A stretch of DNA of 64,000 bases from Lyophyllum atratum. Taxonomy: Eukaryota > Basidiomycota > Agaricomycetes > Agaricales > Lyophyllaceae. The notes under the pieces are model-generated. The model was not told the origin of the DNA. It searched no databases and saw nothing but the letters and a program-made list of their open reading frames with translations. The stretch is from assembly GCA_014905825.1 (NCBI GenBank), contig JACGCN010000021.1, positions 682,001 through 746,000 of the forward strand, read 5' to 3'. Made by a program: the position numbers and the translations under genes. Positions 37,348-48,637 of this stretch are shown here, piece by piece. Each line of letters starts with the position of its first letter. The first letter of the stretch is position 1.

Positions 37348-40020
37348 TTAAACCTCGCTGGCCAGCTCAGCCCCAACGCGAATCTCTCCTGTCCTCCTTC
37401 CGACATCACCGAACCACTCCTTTGCCCTCAGCGCCTTCTTCTCGATCTCTTCGGCACCCTTAACCTCCTTGCTCCTCTCCTCCATCGCACCCCTGAATCG
37501 TTCTCGTAGATCCCACGAAGCCAACCTCAGCACCTTCCTCGTCTCCTTGCTGACTCGTCCAGCGTGGACATCGATGAAAACCTCCCCCTCGCCATCCTTC
37601 CGAGTCACGGAGGCCCGTACTCGCCTTCCAACGGTCCTTGGAATTGAGCTAGGGAGCTCCAAGATAAGGTACGCCGTCAAGCCGATGGTGACCGCGCCCA
37701 GAATAGGCGCAGCCCATTTGCGTGTCGACTCGTTCCCGACAAGGTCCGTGATCCGGAGAACACCCTCGATCAAACCTCTCGCACCCACAGCCTGTCCGCC
37801 AACCATAGTCAACGTGCCCACACCGACGCTCAAAAGGCTCAGTGCGCTCGGGACGACCCAGAGCGGGTGGTCTTCATCGTCCTTGACACCCTCATCTCCG
37901 AAATGCAGCAACAGCTGATGGTGCACATCGAATAGATCGAGGAAAGTCGTTTCGAGCATGTCTGGGCGCTGAGCAAGCCCAATACCGAGTCCGTGGAGAC
38001 CTCCAGCCACGATCGCGTTGCTTCCATGGGAAGAGGACCGGCGGCTCTTACTCCCTTTGGCTCCCCTCCTGACGGCGCTGAACATCGCCTCAGGCATGAA
38101 CACCCGTCGACTCCTCTCCACTCCGTCCGGAAGGTGCACCTCGCCAAGGTCCTTGATCTTTTCAACACCAGCACTGGTGATGACACGCGCTTCATCTTCT
38201 GCAAGCTTAACAGCTGCATCTAGACTGGCTAGGAGAGCCCTACGCACGTCCCGCGCGTAATCCCAAATTCCAAGAACGCCGGGGTAGGTGGGCATGGGTA
38301 TTACTGGCTTGTCAACACCAAGCTTGCCCTGTCCAACGCACTCCAGCGCAGTGGAGAGGATGGATCGCGTCTTGGAGGCAACCCTGTCTACACCCTCCTC
38401 CTCGGTGGCTTCTAGGCCGTTCTCGAGGCTGTCGCGTCCGCTCTTCATTTTCTCCAGGATGGGGCGGGCTTGGTTGAGATTATCCCGCGCTTCCTGGAGC
38501 TCAGCGTCAGCAACGATGGCGTTGGCGCCAGCGAGGAGCTCGATATCAGAGAGAAGGTTGGAGAGATAAGTGGAAACGGGTTGAAGTTTGGACTTCGAAC
38601 GCTTGACGAGGACGAAGGAACGAAGGGATGACTCGAGGTCGTCGAAGGCGGGGTTGGCGGTGTAAGGCTGAAGGGCGGTGGCGGAGTCCACGAAATGGAC
38701 GAGGTCTTGGGCATCTTCGTATGTGCGGGGGCTGAGCTGCTTGATCTGCTCGAGCACCAATCGTCGACATTTTTCCTTGTTTTTAATTTGATCGTACTTG
38801 TTGACGACAATGAAAAGATAAGCCTTCTCATTGCTGGCGTTCCAGAGGAATTCTTTGGCGGAGAGGGTGAAGTGATTTTCCGCTGAGACGACAAAGACGA
38901 CCACGTCGATCTCCTCTTGACGGGCGAAAACGGCAGTCGTTTTGAGGCTATCACGGTTCAAGCCTGGTGCGTCAATGAGGGAAATATCAACAACACCATT
39001 GTTGAGAAGGGATTCAGAGGGCGCGCGGGTATCGGCGAGGTATAGCTTGATCATTTGCTGCTTCTCCTCGTTGTCCGCAACAATTTGTTCGAGCTCCGCA
39101 ATAGTGCCCCGAACGAAGGTCGCATCGTCGTTGATATCATACGTCACACCCTCCTTCAGGACGTGTACCTCCTCCTTGCCTTGGTTTTCTGCGGCATCGT
39201 GGACCTCACAGAAAGCCGTAGTGCAAGGCTGCTGGTCTACCGGCATGACTTCGCGGCGCAGAAGTGCGTTGACGAAAGTTGACTTTCCAGCATTCAGGTC
39301 ACCAGTTACTAGAACCTTGGAAGATGTATCTTCGACGCGGAGCCGGAGCCTGTCGATGTGGCTCAATGACGCCCCTATACGCTCATCGATGAGGTTGGCG
39401 ATAGAGGACTTCTCCAGCTGCGAAACGAGGGACGCAGCTGAATTCGACGCGCCGGATGCGCCCAGTTTGAGGTCGAGTCGCAGGACATGGAAATCGGATG
39501 AAGGGAGCAAGCGTTGAGATTCGTTTTCCTTCTCAGCGGGAGATGTCGTGTCCTCTTCTTCTTGGGCATCAGCAATGGAAGCCAACGTGACGGAGCGGGT
39601 GATGCCCTGCCTAGGCTCAGAAAGGACCACTTCGGTTTGCGTCGTTGGGTCGTCAGCGAAAGAGAGGGATCGACGGATGCCCTTGCGACGCTTTGGACTG
39701 GAAACAGAGGGTTCTTGGGTCGCCTCCTCAGGTTGCTCGCGGAGCTGAGGGTACCTAACGACCCACTCGTTCTTGTTGAAAGTCCGGATTTCGCTCAATA
39801 TGCTCTTGGTCGAGTTGATCGCGCCAACAAGACTAATTCACAAGGTAAGAAGAAGAAGAACAAATATGCCTGAAATCGACTCTCACCGGTCCTTGTGTTC
39901 CATGTAGGCCTCTTGCACATCCTCAGCTTTGAGATGCTTCTCCCCATTCAGTGTGTAAGTCGAGTCGGAGAATGCAGAGACGGGAGATGCGACACGGCTC
40001 GGAAAGTATGACTGAGCCAT
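37348..40020 (-). CDS. FZO1: Mitofusin (outer mitochondrial membrane fusion GTPase)
   Basis: This dynamin-related GTPase tethers and fuses outer mitochondrial membranes. Two exons (40020-39887 and 39832-37348) joined by a 54-nt intron give 872 residues. GTPase motifs are visible: G1 GDLNAGKSTFVNALLRREV, G2 Thr in QQPCTTAFCEV, G3 DAPGLN, and G4 NKYD. Heptad-rich segments follow (LQEARDNLNQARPILEKMKS). Two hydrophobic segments lie near the C-terminus, around PSALSLLSVGVGTLTMVGG and APILGAVTIGLTAYLILELP, before the last coiled-coil region. N-terminal Ser/Arg-rich extension and length are in the range of fungal Fzo1. The ATG at 40020 is chosen because the first exon splices in frame into the long ORF. 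Confidence 0.94.
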
Positions 40021-40602
40021 GGCACTATAGTTTTGCGAATGATAAATAAAGGACGTTGGGATACCAGCTGGTTGCTCTTGTGCGCAACGGGCTCTGGTCG
40101 TCGTCGTTGGCAGGATAGCAAATTTGCGAATATGTTCGTGTGCTGGGAGATTTGTTGGTGCGCTGACTAATCCGGGTTCCGTGTGGCTCCGCTCACAAGG
40201 TCTAGAAAATCACCTGCACCTGATCTATATCTTAAACTATAGCATTTTGGAATTTGGTAACAAAGAACGGTAACTGGCACTCAAAGACTGGAGAAACATT
40301 GAAAGGATAATCCAGACCTTCAATATTCTTTGGATATTTTTTGAGTTCGGAATATCTTTCAATAATCCTTGCATCCTTTACCCAATGAGATTTGACATGT
40401 GTATCCAGTGCATGGATCTGGTCAGACTGATATCACGGCTACCAGAGGAAGACGTTAAGATCGCATTCGGGATCCTGGTAGGTAAAAGGTGGAAATCTGG
40501 TGGGACGAAGTTGGGCCAAAGTAGATTCAAATCATATTGAAATGACAGGAAGAGCCAGTACTTAGGCAATAAATAGTAGGTTCAGGAGTTCTGGGCTGGA
40601 CG
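40021..40602. other. Intergenic, mitofusin promoter side
   Basis: No supported gene. By position it contains the mitofusin promoter and the 3' UTR of the next minus-strand gene. AT content is locally higher around 40230-40400. Confidence 0.5.
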
Positions 40603-41875
40603 CTATGAAACTCGACATTCTTTCGAACGACCGAGGACAGTCGACCCATAGAGCGGACTGTCCTTGGTCGATTTATTCGCCTGATGTGTCATCAGGCGGA
40701 GGAATTCGTTCTCTTGACGAAGCCTCTCGTTTTCGAGCCGGAGTTCTGCCGCCTCTCGATCATCAGAGTCGGGATTTACTACGGTATTGTCTTGCGATAC
40801 ACGCGACTGATCGTCGCTGCTAAGATGATCGGGAAATGGGCTTTCACGCACGATTCTACTTTTGGCGAAAGCGCCTTCCGAATGTGCCATATCGCTGGGA
40901 GACTTCGTGGATTTCTGCACTGTAGAAGTTATAAGCATCACATCCTTTTGATATATAAGCCATGGACGTACAAAATGGATATGGTATACGTTTCCGTCGT
41001 ATCCGTCGCCAGTAGCATAAGGACAGGGAGATGATGACACAGATTAGGACTGCACCGAAGGTGGCTCCTAGAATGACACCAATCAGAGCCAGTCTCCTTC
41101 CGCTGAAGGCCATGTGTTGAGACGAGCTGGTTGCTGTAGCGCTCGGTGTTGTCATTGCGTACGATGACGATGTGGTTGAGCTTGGGCCTGCCTCCGTGGA
41201 GTCAGTTTTGGTCGCATGCCCTGCCGAGTGTGTGCTATGTGATGAGGGCACGGTCGTGTGCACGTTGCTCCTCTGGAGACTTCTAGTTGAGAAGTCCAAA
41301 GGGGTGGTAGTGGAAGCTGAGTGGGCAGAGGTTGAGCTTGTAAAAGTTGAGCTTGTGGAGGTCGTGCGGGCAGCGTCGATTAGTATAGTTTCCGGGCATT
41401 TACTTGCCCGTTATAAAGTCAGGAGGAAGTTAGCGCTTGAATAGCCTTGAGCTTACAAGTAACTATTTAAGGCGTGAGGCTGGTTAATCAAACTAGGGAG
41501 ATGAATTAACATGCCTGTTCTTTGGACCTTCATCCATGATAAGCGATCTGTAGACATGTTATGATCTAACATACTTGGCTAGGATGTTCGACTTGCACAT
41601 ATCTATTGAGTACCACTGAGCCAAAAAATCAATACGGCATGGAAGCAAAACTCACATGTTACAGTTCGGGCGTCTAAAATGATGAGCCGTATTTCAGACA
41701 GTACATAACCTAAGACTTACTGAAACTGCCTGAAGGGATCATGAAGAGGTTAGAGACGCCCAATTGCAACGAAATGCACTTACCGAGAGTGATGCCTAGA
41801 AGCTGCTGAGACTTCACCAAAGAGCACGACGGCGGCAAACCACGACATGCATAGCAAGCTACACAAGGGTGCCAT
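40603..41875 (-). CDS. Ser/Thr-rich single-span membrane protein with cytoplasmic coiled coil
   Basis: The certain part has two exons, from about 41400 to 40983 and about 40919 to 40603. A Ser/Thr-rich ectodomain (TTSTSSTFTSSTSAHSASTT and similar) leads to one hydrophobic span (LALIGVILGATFGAVLICVI), a basic stop-transfer (YWRRIRRK), and a polar tail. The tail ends in a short coiled coil with regular leucines (ELRLENERLRQENEFLRL). A good signal-peptide exon lies at 41875-41784 (MAPLCSLLCMSWFAAVVLFG then EVSAA), but the joining exons between 41784 and 41440 are uncertain. The layout resembles fungal wall-stress sensors or adhesion-type proteins; that is analogy only. It is divergent from VTS1 across about 640 bp. 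Confidence 0.6.
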
Positions 41876-42514
41876 TCGGGGAAATCTAGAGAGGGTAAAG
41901 ACAGTCTCGAAAAGAGCGGAAGAGCATTAACAGAGGCTCGAGGGCGATTTGTGCTGGTATCTAGGATTCTTTATCCTTCCATCTCATCAAGATCGTGATT
42001 TCCTTACTGCTATTCACCATGGCTATCTGGGAACAAGAACTGTTCGTCAGTGACTTTTCGGGGTGTCTTCAAAGGATGCGAGGGGATAGTTATTCCATCT
42101 GGGTGTCTCCATCAATCAAGTGAGACGGATTGATGTGTGGCACTGTTTCTTGAGACAGGTGACAACAAGGCCAGCTCATCTCTCACCCTTCCCACACGGT
42201 GCAGACGCTTTTGTTGAAGCCTCTTGCTCGCTGTTTGCGCTGTCTGCTCGTCGCTCCTTGCGTTGAACACGTACTTCGCTAGACCGGCAGGCTCCGCTGG
42301 TCTCGTCTAGATTAAACGCTGCACGACATTCGAGGATTTACTCCAACAATTCCTCGTGTTTCAAGTTTGATCCTAGCATAGTCCACCGACTCGACGTCAA
42401 GGACATACCACGACTCACAAGTCCCTTTCTTTGGTTATCCTGGCTGAACAGACCTAGTCCTACTCCCAACCCAGTCCCCACCTAGCCCCAACAAGCCCTT
42501 CTTACATTTCTGCA
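41876..42514. promoter_or_regulatory. Divergent promoter region of membrane protein and VTS1
   Basis: It lies between two divergent starts. The last 200 bp before VTS1 are C/T-rich, as often seen in leaders of well-expressed fungal genes. No further ORF is credible. Confidence 0.5.
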
Positions 42515-44660
42515 ATGTCTCTCCGACCTCCTTCCACCCCATCTCCTGGCCCGAACGAGAATGGCAAGGCCAATTCTCGCCAATCCTTGGGACCTTCTGC
42601 AAGGGGAACCCCAGGCCTTGCGCCGGCATCTCCTCGCCCCGGAGCAGGAGCAGGATCAGGCGCCAGACCTACCAGCGAGCTTCTTGGTAGTGGTAGCGCT
42701 GGCATGTTTCAAACCCCAGAAGGTATGCGATTCCCGGAACAGCACGCAGATCGACACTCATATTCTTTTCAGCGGAAGCCCTCGACCAATGGTTCGAGAA
42801 TCTTCAGAACTACGAAGCTACTCTCGTATGTAGACTCACCCATCCAAACCGTCTCAGAATCTGACACCTTGTCTAGGAAGACATGGCTGCCGCCTCGCTG
42901 GACGTTAATTTTAAAGAAGAACTCAGTGCCATCGAGCAATGTAGGGAACTTTTTTAAAGCGCCCAAACTCGTCGTTGCTCACTTCGTTCTGGTACACAGG
43001 GTTTAAGGTTCTTTCAGAAGCCGAGCGCACAGCCGCTCTCTACAGCCTTCTTCAACATTCCACTCAAGTTCAAATACGATTCTTCATCACGGTCTTGCAG
43101 CAGATGGCCAGATCTGATCCGATGACGGCTCTTCTCAGTCCAGCGATGGGAGGTATGCTCCGTTCAGTCTGTTTTCCCAGTATCTGTTGCTAAGGCACTC
43201 TCCCAGGCTCCATGCAAAGTCAAATGGAAGCCAAATTGGCGAGCCTTAAATCTCCTGGCCTCAAATCTGGCTTGCCCGCGTCCCCGACTGCACGCAACTT
43301 TAACCCAGGGAACCGCTCATCCCTGGTTCTGGATAACTCTTCCAACTTCTTGTCCCCCGAGTCTGCTGCGAACCCGAGCGGTAATGACGCTGCCGCTACC
43401 CTTGCACAGCAGAGGGCCAAGCTCAAGGCCAGCAATGCCGCTCACCGCATTTCGGCTCCGGTGCTCTCTGCCGGGAACGTCGATGGCCGCCCCACCTGGG
43501 CTGCTGGACCCCAGCTTAGTCAAGTTTCGGAACAAAATGCAGCTCAGGAGATCGCCGTCAATGCTTCGCGCCCCAAGAGCACCGAGTTCTCTGGCAGCCT
43601 GTCGCCGAGGCCTGGTGTTATTGGTGGAGGCGACGCCACAGTACCCGCTGCGAGTGATAGCTGGGCCAGCATGGTCAACACCCCGCTCATCCCCATGTTC
43701 CAGAAAGACACCCGCACCCAGAACCTTGACGCTGCTGCCAACAAGTTAAACGACTGGACCAGCAAGAATGCTGCCCCCGGCGTACCACGCATGGGTGATC
43801 CTACTATCCATCGTCGCACTAAGCCGATGGGCAATGAAGGCAGGGACCACAACAACAACGGCCCATCCAACGGCATGTATGACGACAACGGAAACCTCAT
43901 CGGACAGCACCAAAATCAGCAATCGCGTGGCGGATCGCGCAACGTTAGCGGAAATAGTAACAACGGCTTCGGTGGACCAGGGGGCTGGTCCGGGGGACGG
44001 AGCCCGGCGCTCTCAAACACATCTTCGAACAGGTTCGGTAATGATGACAACGGGAACAATCTCAATGGAATGAATGGTCTCGGGATGCCAATGGGCGGAA
44101 TGAATATGGGATTGGGAAGCCCCGGAATCGGCATGCCCATGCCCGGGTTGGCTGGTATGGCCCCGATGAATCCGTTCAATATGAACATGCTTATGGGTAT
44201 GGGCCTCACACCTGAGGCCCAGCTACTCGCGGCACAGATGGCGGCGAATGGGTTTGGGCAGCCCGGCTGGCTTGGAATGCAGCCGGTTTCTGCAGGAATC
44301 AACAGTAGGCGCGGCCCCCCGAGCGGAAGGTCGCCTGGACTCAAGAGTGCGTCCTCTACTGGCAGTCGCGTAGATGGAGGGACGCCCAAGGGCGAGGAAG
44401 ATGTCGATCCGGCGCTATTGAACGACATCCCTGCGTGGCTCAGGAGCCTGCGGCTGCACAAGTACACACCTAACTTCGAGACCGCAAAGTGGCAGGATAT
44501 GGTTATGATGGACGAGGCGGCGCTGGAGGCGAAGGGTGTCGCAGCGCTGGGTGCGAGGAGGAAAATGTTGAAGACGTTCGAGCTGGTGAGGAAGAAGATG
44601 GGGATGGATGAAGGCCCACCGAGCAGCCTCCCTCCCAGTGCGACGCTCAAGTCCGCTTGA
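42515..44660 (+). CDS. VTS1: SAM-domain RNA-binding protein Vts1
   Basis: This Smaug-family regulator binds hairpins in mRNAs and promotes their decay. Exons 42515-42722, 42773-42825, 42877-42940, 43000-43152 and 43207-44660 give 643 residues with introns of 50-60 nt. After a low-complexity N-terminus there is a conserved Vts1 block ([20 protein letters not shown], then [20 protein letters not shown] and [14 protein letters not shown]). A long Gly/Asn/Met-rich region follows, then the C-terminal SAM domain ([38 protein letters not shown]). The SAM domain carries the basic face used for hairpin binding. The Asn/Gln/Gly/Met-rich middle may support condensate formation, which is inference. Confidence 0.93.
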
Positions 44661-45265
44661 ACAGCCTGAACAGGCTTACGACAGACTGTAGAAACAACAT
44701 GGGCTGACCGGCCTGCATACCACAATCCCCCTTGCTCCTTTATTTGGGTTCCGTTTTACTGTCCTCTGCGTCCCGAACCTGCTACCCTCCCATATGCCCC
44801 CTCTCACTTTTCGTATTTCACACATCTTCTCAGTGGTCCTGTTGACAGTCCTTCCTACTTTTTTCTCGCCTCGTACATGACTTGACGAGTACTTCCCTTC
44901 TCTCAATAATTATTATGACCCTCTGCTTCGAGCGTCTTGAGATGATCCGGGGATGAACCTGATGAGCACGCCATCACGTCCTTCCCCTTTGAACAAGGAA
45001 TGTTTCCGTTATCAGATTCCTTGTCCTTTCCTAACCTACATACCCAGATCATTGTATCTGGGGTTCTTACTTCTCATCTGCCTGAAGCAGCCTCGAGGCA
45101 GAATATATCTGGCCCCACAACCATGATCATGAATCAGGGTAAACAAGGCGTCATGTATTTGGTTATAAGAAGTCTTCCTCAAGTCCAAAATTTGCTGCTG
45201 CTCTCATTCCTCTCCCGCTCTTCTCCCCTGTATAGTTATCCTTATTGTATATCCTCGTCGCCGCG
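44661..45265. other. Intergenic between VTS1 and SDR 2
   Basis: The VTS1 3' UTR and the promoter of the next gene. T/C-rich tracts are present near 44730-44900. I see no other gene. Confidence 0.5.
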
Positions 45266-46668
45266 ATGATACCCATATCTGACCGCAACCCGAGGAGCGC
45301 GGGCGCCTCGCCACTGCGCCCAGGCGTATACACTGGAACGGCATCCTACAAGCTTGATACCATGTCGGTGGCCGATGAACTCCACCCAGTCATCAACGCA
45401 GGTCGCGTTGCAGTCATCACTGGTGCTGCCAGCGGCATTGGCAAAGCCGCCGCTCTGGAATTTGCCAAGTACGTCGTTGCTCTTCCGGGGAGGCGGGCTG
45501 GTGATGCTAAATCTTGTCTAACCTGTAGGCTTGGCCTCAAACTTGCCATTGCAGATGTAGAGGAAGAGAAGCTGAATGAGGTCGGGAAGCTGCTTGTCCA
45601 ACAGATCGGGGAGGCGAACGTCTTGATCGTTCCTACCGATGTTGCGCAAATCGACCAGGTTGTGAGGTTGAGAGACCGAGTCTATGAGGCTTGGGGTGAG
45701 GTGAGGATCATTGCGTCTGGTCCACACCCGCGCCACCGCTTCTTCACTCCCTTCCCTTCCCAACCTTTCCGATGAGCTCATTCTCCTGCGGGCTCATTGG
45801 CTCACCCTTCCACCCGATGATTGTTGCTCACACTCATCCAGGTTGCGGTGCTCATGAACAATGCTGGCATCGGTGCCAAGGGCACATCTTGGGATGGGCT
45901 GGACAATTGGCACAGGGTCTTCAATGTGAACCTTTTTGGGTGAGCTGATCATTCAAACGGCTGTAATTGAGCTTCTCCTGACGCATTGCGCTACCTCTCC
46001 GCAGCATTGTCAATGTGCAGCAGACGTTCGTCCCGGTGAGCTAGACTACTGTGTCTCATCTAACGGGGTGAGCTGACAGCCATCCGTCTAGTCGATGCTT
46101 CATCAGGAGAACCAGGCCATGATCATTAACACCGGCTCCAAGCAGGGCATCACGAACCCCCCGTACGTCAGCTTCTCCGAGGTCCTTGCGCGTTTTCTCA
46201 CCTTCTTTTCGTCGACCAGCGGCAATGCAGCCTACAATGCCTCTAAAGCTGCCGTGAAGAGTCTTACAGAAGGACTCGCCCACGAGCTACGCTCCCAACC
46301 GGACAGTAACGTGACCGCGCACCTATTCGTGTACGTTGTTTTTGATCCTGTCCCTTCTGCTTTTGGCTTACGCTTCTGACAGGCCAGGATGGACCTTCAC
46401 TGGAATGACATCAAGCGGCGGTGTCGAGAAACCGGCTGGCGCATGGTCCGCTGAGGAGACCGTGCTTTACATGTTGGACCACGTCCGTTCCGGTGAATTC
46501 TATATCCTCGTGCCGGACAACGAGACGAAGCGCGAGGTGGATCAGTTGAGGATCATGTGGGGAGCGGCTGATATCGCTGAAGGTAGGCCCGCGTTGAGTC
46601 GTTGGCACCCGAACTACAAGGCATTGTACGAGGAGTACATACGAGATGGGCTGGCCCAGCTTGATTAG
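45266..46668 (+). CDS. Short-chain dehydrogenase/reductase, copy type 2
   Basis: This is an NAD(P)-dependent oxidoreductase. Exons (45266 or 45362)-45468, 45529-45700, 45842-45939, 46005-46035, 46092-46162, 46220-46330 and 46383-46668 give 323 residues from the first ATG or 291 from the second (MSVADELHP), which I find equally plausible. It has the cofactor motif GAASGIGKAAALEFAK, the NNAG motif (VLMNNAGIGAKGTSW), the catalytic Ser near NTGSKQGI and YxxxK as AAYNASKAAVKSL. A C-terminal extension (DNETKREVDQLRIMWGAADI) follows; I have seen this ending in fungal SDRs related to bacterial 3-ketoacyl reductase-like oxidoreductases. It is not closely similar to the SDR at 24333-25657. Confidence 0.88.
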
Positions 46669-46815
46669 ATGCGTATGTTTGGAGTAGCAGCCTTGATTGC
46701 CTTTTTTGCGCCCCAAAATGGTGGCTGCCGTATACGCTGTATCGATGTCCTCTCTAGAAGTCATGAATCCAAATTTGTACCATTATCTGCTTAACATGGG
46801 TTCAACCAGGTTTTA

Positions 46816-47560
46816 CAGCCGTTTGCGGAACTTAGGGCGCGAGCCGAAATTTCTCACAAGCCCGTCATTTTTGAATACGAATCTTCCGTGGCCTGTAGCT
46901 CACTCAATTTCCCTCGGATTTCTCTAATTTTTATTCCATTCGACTCGGCGTGAAATTTTGCAGGTGCACGTAGTGAGAAAATAGTAAATTATGAATTGAA
47001 TTTTTTTTAGTAGCATGAGGAGCCTCTAGGAGCATCGGCGAGACACTGCGACCCCACGAGGGCCTCTAAAGTTATGAGCCTTGGACACAGCATATATAGG
47101 ATATCGTTACAGGTGCCTACTTGGTTACTTTGAGGCAGGGGGTAGTGTAACGGCAATGGGTGGCCAGATCTTCTTGACGGGCCGTGAGAATTTGCTCCCG
47201 CCCAGGAGACAGCAGTGGAGTTACCAGTACACTTCCTTTTGCCTCAAAATAAACACACAGGCACCTGTAGAAATGCCTTATATACCCTGTAGCCAAGCCT
47301 CATAATCTTAGAGTCCGTCATGGGATTGCAGTCTTTCGCGGATGCTCCCACTGGCTCCCTCATGGTACCAAAAGGATCAAGTACATATTTTCCCTCTTTT
47401 TTGATATGTGCACCTGCAGAAACTTTCGCTCAGTCGAACGGTAGAAAATTTAAAGCGATCCGAGCAAAACTGAAGGTGCTACAGGCCACGGAAGATTCGT
47501 GTTCAAAACTCACGGGCTGTGAGAAATTTCGGCTCGCGCCCTAAGTTCCGCAAACGGCTG
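46816..47560. mobile_element. MITE-like non-autonomous DNA transposon
   Basis: Its ends are long inverted repeats. The left end begins CAGCCGTTTGCGGAACTTAG (46816) and the right end is the reverse complement, ending at 47560. The match is nearly perfect for the first 50 bp and continues with decay for about 100 more, including GAATCTTCCGTGGCCTGTAG in both. TA dinucleotides flank both ends (46814-46815 and 47561-47562), fitting a TA target-site duplication as in Tc1/mariner elements. The 745-bp interior has no transposase ORF. The insertion is 150 bp downstream of the SDR stop codon. Confidence 0.85.
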
Positions 47561-47562
47561 TA

Positions 47563-48111
47563 AGTAGAAGCCTATAATTTAGAACGTAAAAAGAAATGTC
47601 ATGCAGGACCGGCGAACGGTGAAGACGAAGAACAGCCCGACCGATTGCCCACCGAAGCTCGTTATCTCAATCACGACAGCAACTATCAACAAAATCGCGG
47701 TTCAGCACAGTGGTAGATGCTGCTAGCTTTGAGCCGGGCAGCGCTGGGTTTAAAACTCCTTCCACCGGGTGACCCACGGACCACGGTCGCGTTTTTGACT
47801 GTCACGGTCCTACCTGTCGGACTCGCTCTAAACCAGCTCTAAGCTATGATATCCCTTGCCGATACGACCATTCTCCATCTTGGATCAGTTGGAAGCTCAG
47901 AACTCCTTTAGTGTCAGATATGTCTCCTCCGCGAACTGGATCGTCCCTCGACAGCTTACATCAAGGATGAAGTAGATAAGTGGAGACGCTACTTCATCCT
48001 TATTCTTCAAAGCATCAGGCTCGAAAATCAGAAGCACTTAACATAAAAGTGAACAGCTATCTGGTGGAGTCCCATTTAAAACGCCGCGGTTTCGGTCATT
48101 CCGCAGCTCGC
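47563..48111. other. Intergenic downstream of the MITE
   Basis: No gene is supported. ORF 47980-48234 overlaps the start of the tandem-repeat region and has no motif. Confidence 0.45.
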
Positions 48112-48544
48112 GCTCCTGCCTACCACTTCACGCCGCAAATCTCGATTCAACTGCTAGAATTCGCGTCCCGACTAAGGGTGACCGACGAGATACGAGTCTA
48201 TATCGGTGGTGCGTTGAATTGTGGTCGTGGCTGACAAGTGGCTGACCGTCGATCTATTCTTGCTCTTCTGCCTACTACTTTACACCGCAATTCTCGATCC
48301 AACTCCTAAAATTCTCAATCCTGCCGAGGCTGACCGACGTGCTGGATTCTGGTCGTGGCTGACAAGTGGCTGACCCTCGTTCCACTGGATCTATTCTTAG
48401 CATCGCAATGGGCTCGCAATTCTCTATTCAACTCCTAAAATTCTCAATCCTACCGAGGCTGACCGACGTGCTGAATTCTGGTCGTGGCTGACAAGTGGCT
48501 GACCCTCCTTCCACTGGATCTAGTCTTACCATCGCAATGGGCTC
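48112..48544. repeat. 128-bp tandem repeat upstream of a membrane-protein gene
   Basis: Copies begin with CTGACAAGTGGCTGACC at 48231, 48359 and 48488, a period of 128-129 bp. The two full copies share AACTCCTAAAATTCTCAATC and GAGGCTGACCGACGTGCTG. A more diverged partial copy precedes them (about 48112-48230), and the third is cut off after about 57 bp. The array ends about 95 bp before the start codon at 48638, so it occupies the promoter. Confidence 0.9.
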
Positions 48545-48637
48545 ATCTATAAAAGACCTCGCTGATGGTCAACCACCCCAGTTTACCAACCACCACCATC
48601 CCCGATACATATACCGCCTTTACTGCTTATATCTATC

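Noticed and set aside
38942..39517. 191-codon + ORF opposite the mitofusin GTPase domain
   Set aside because: Codon-structured antisense shadow of a conserved domain; composition is Ser/Arg-rich as expected from reverse reading.
43916..44725. 269-codon minus ORF opposite VTS1
   Set aside because: Antisense shadow of the Gly/Met/Asn-rich region and SAM domain; no start context or domain.
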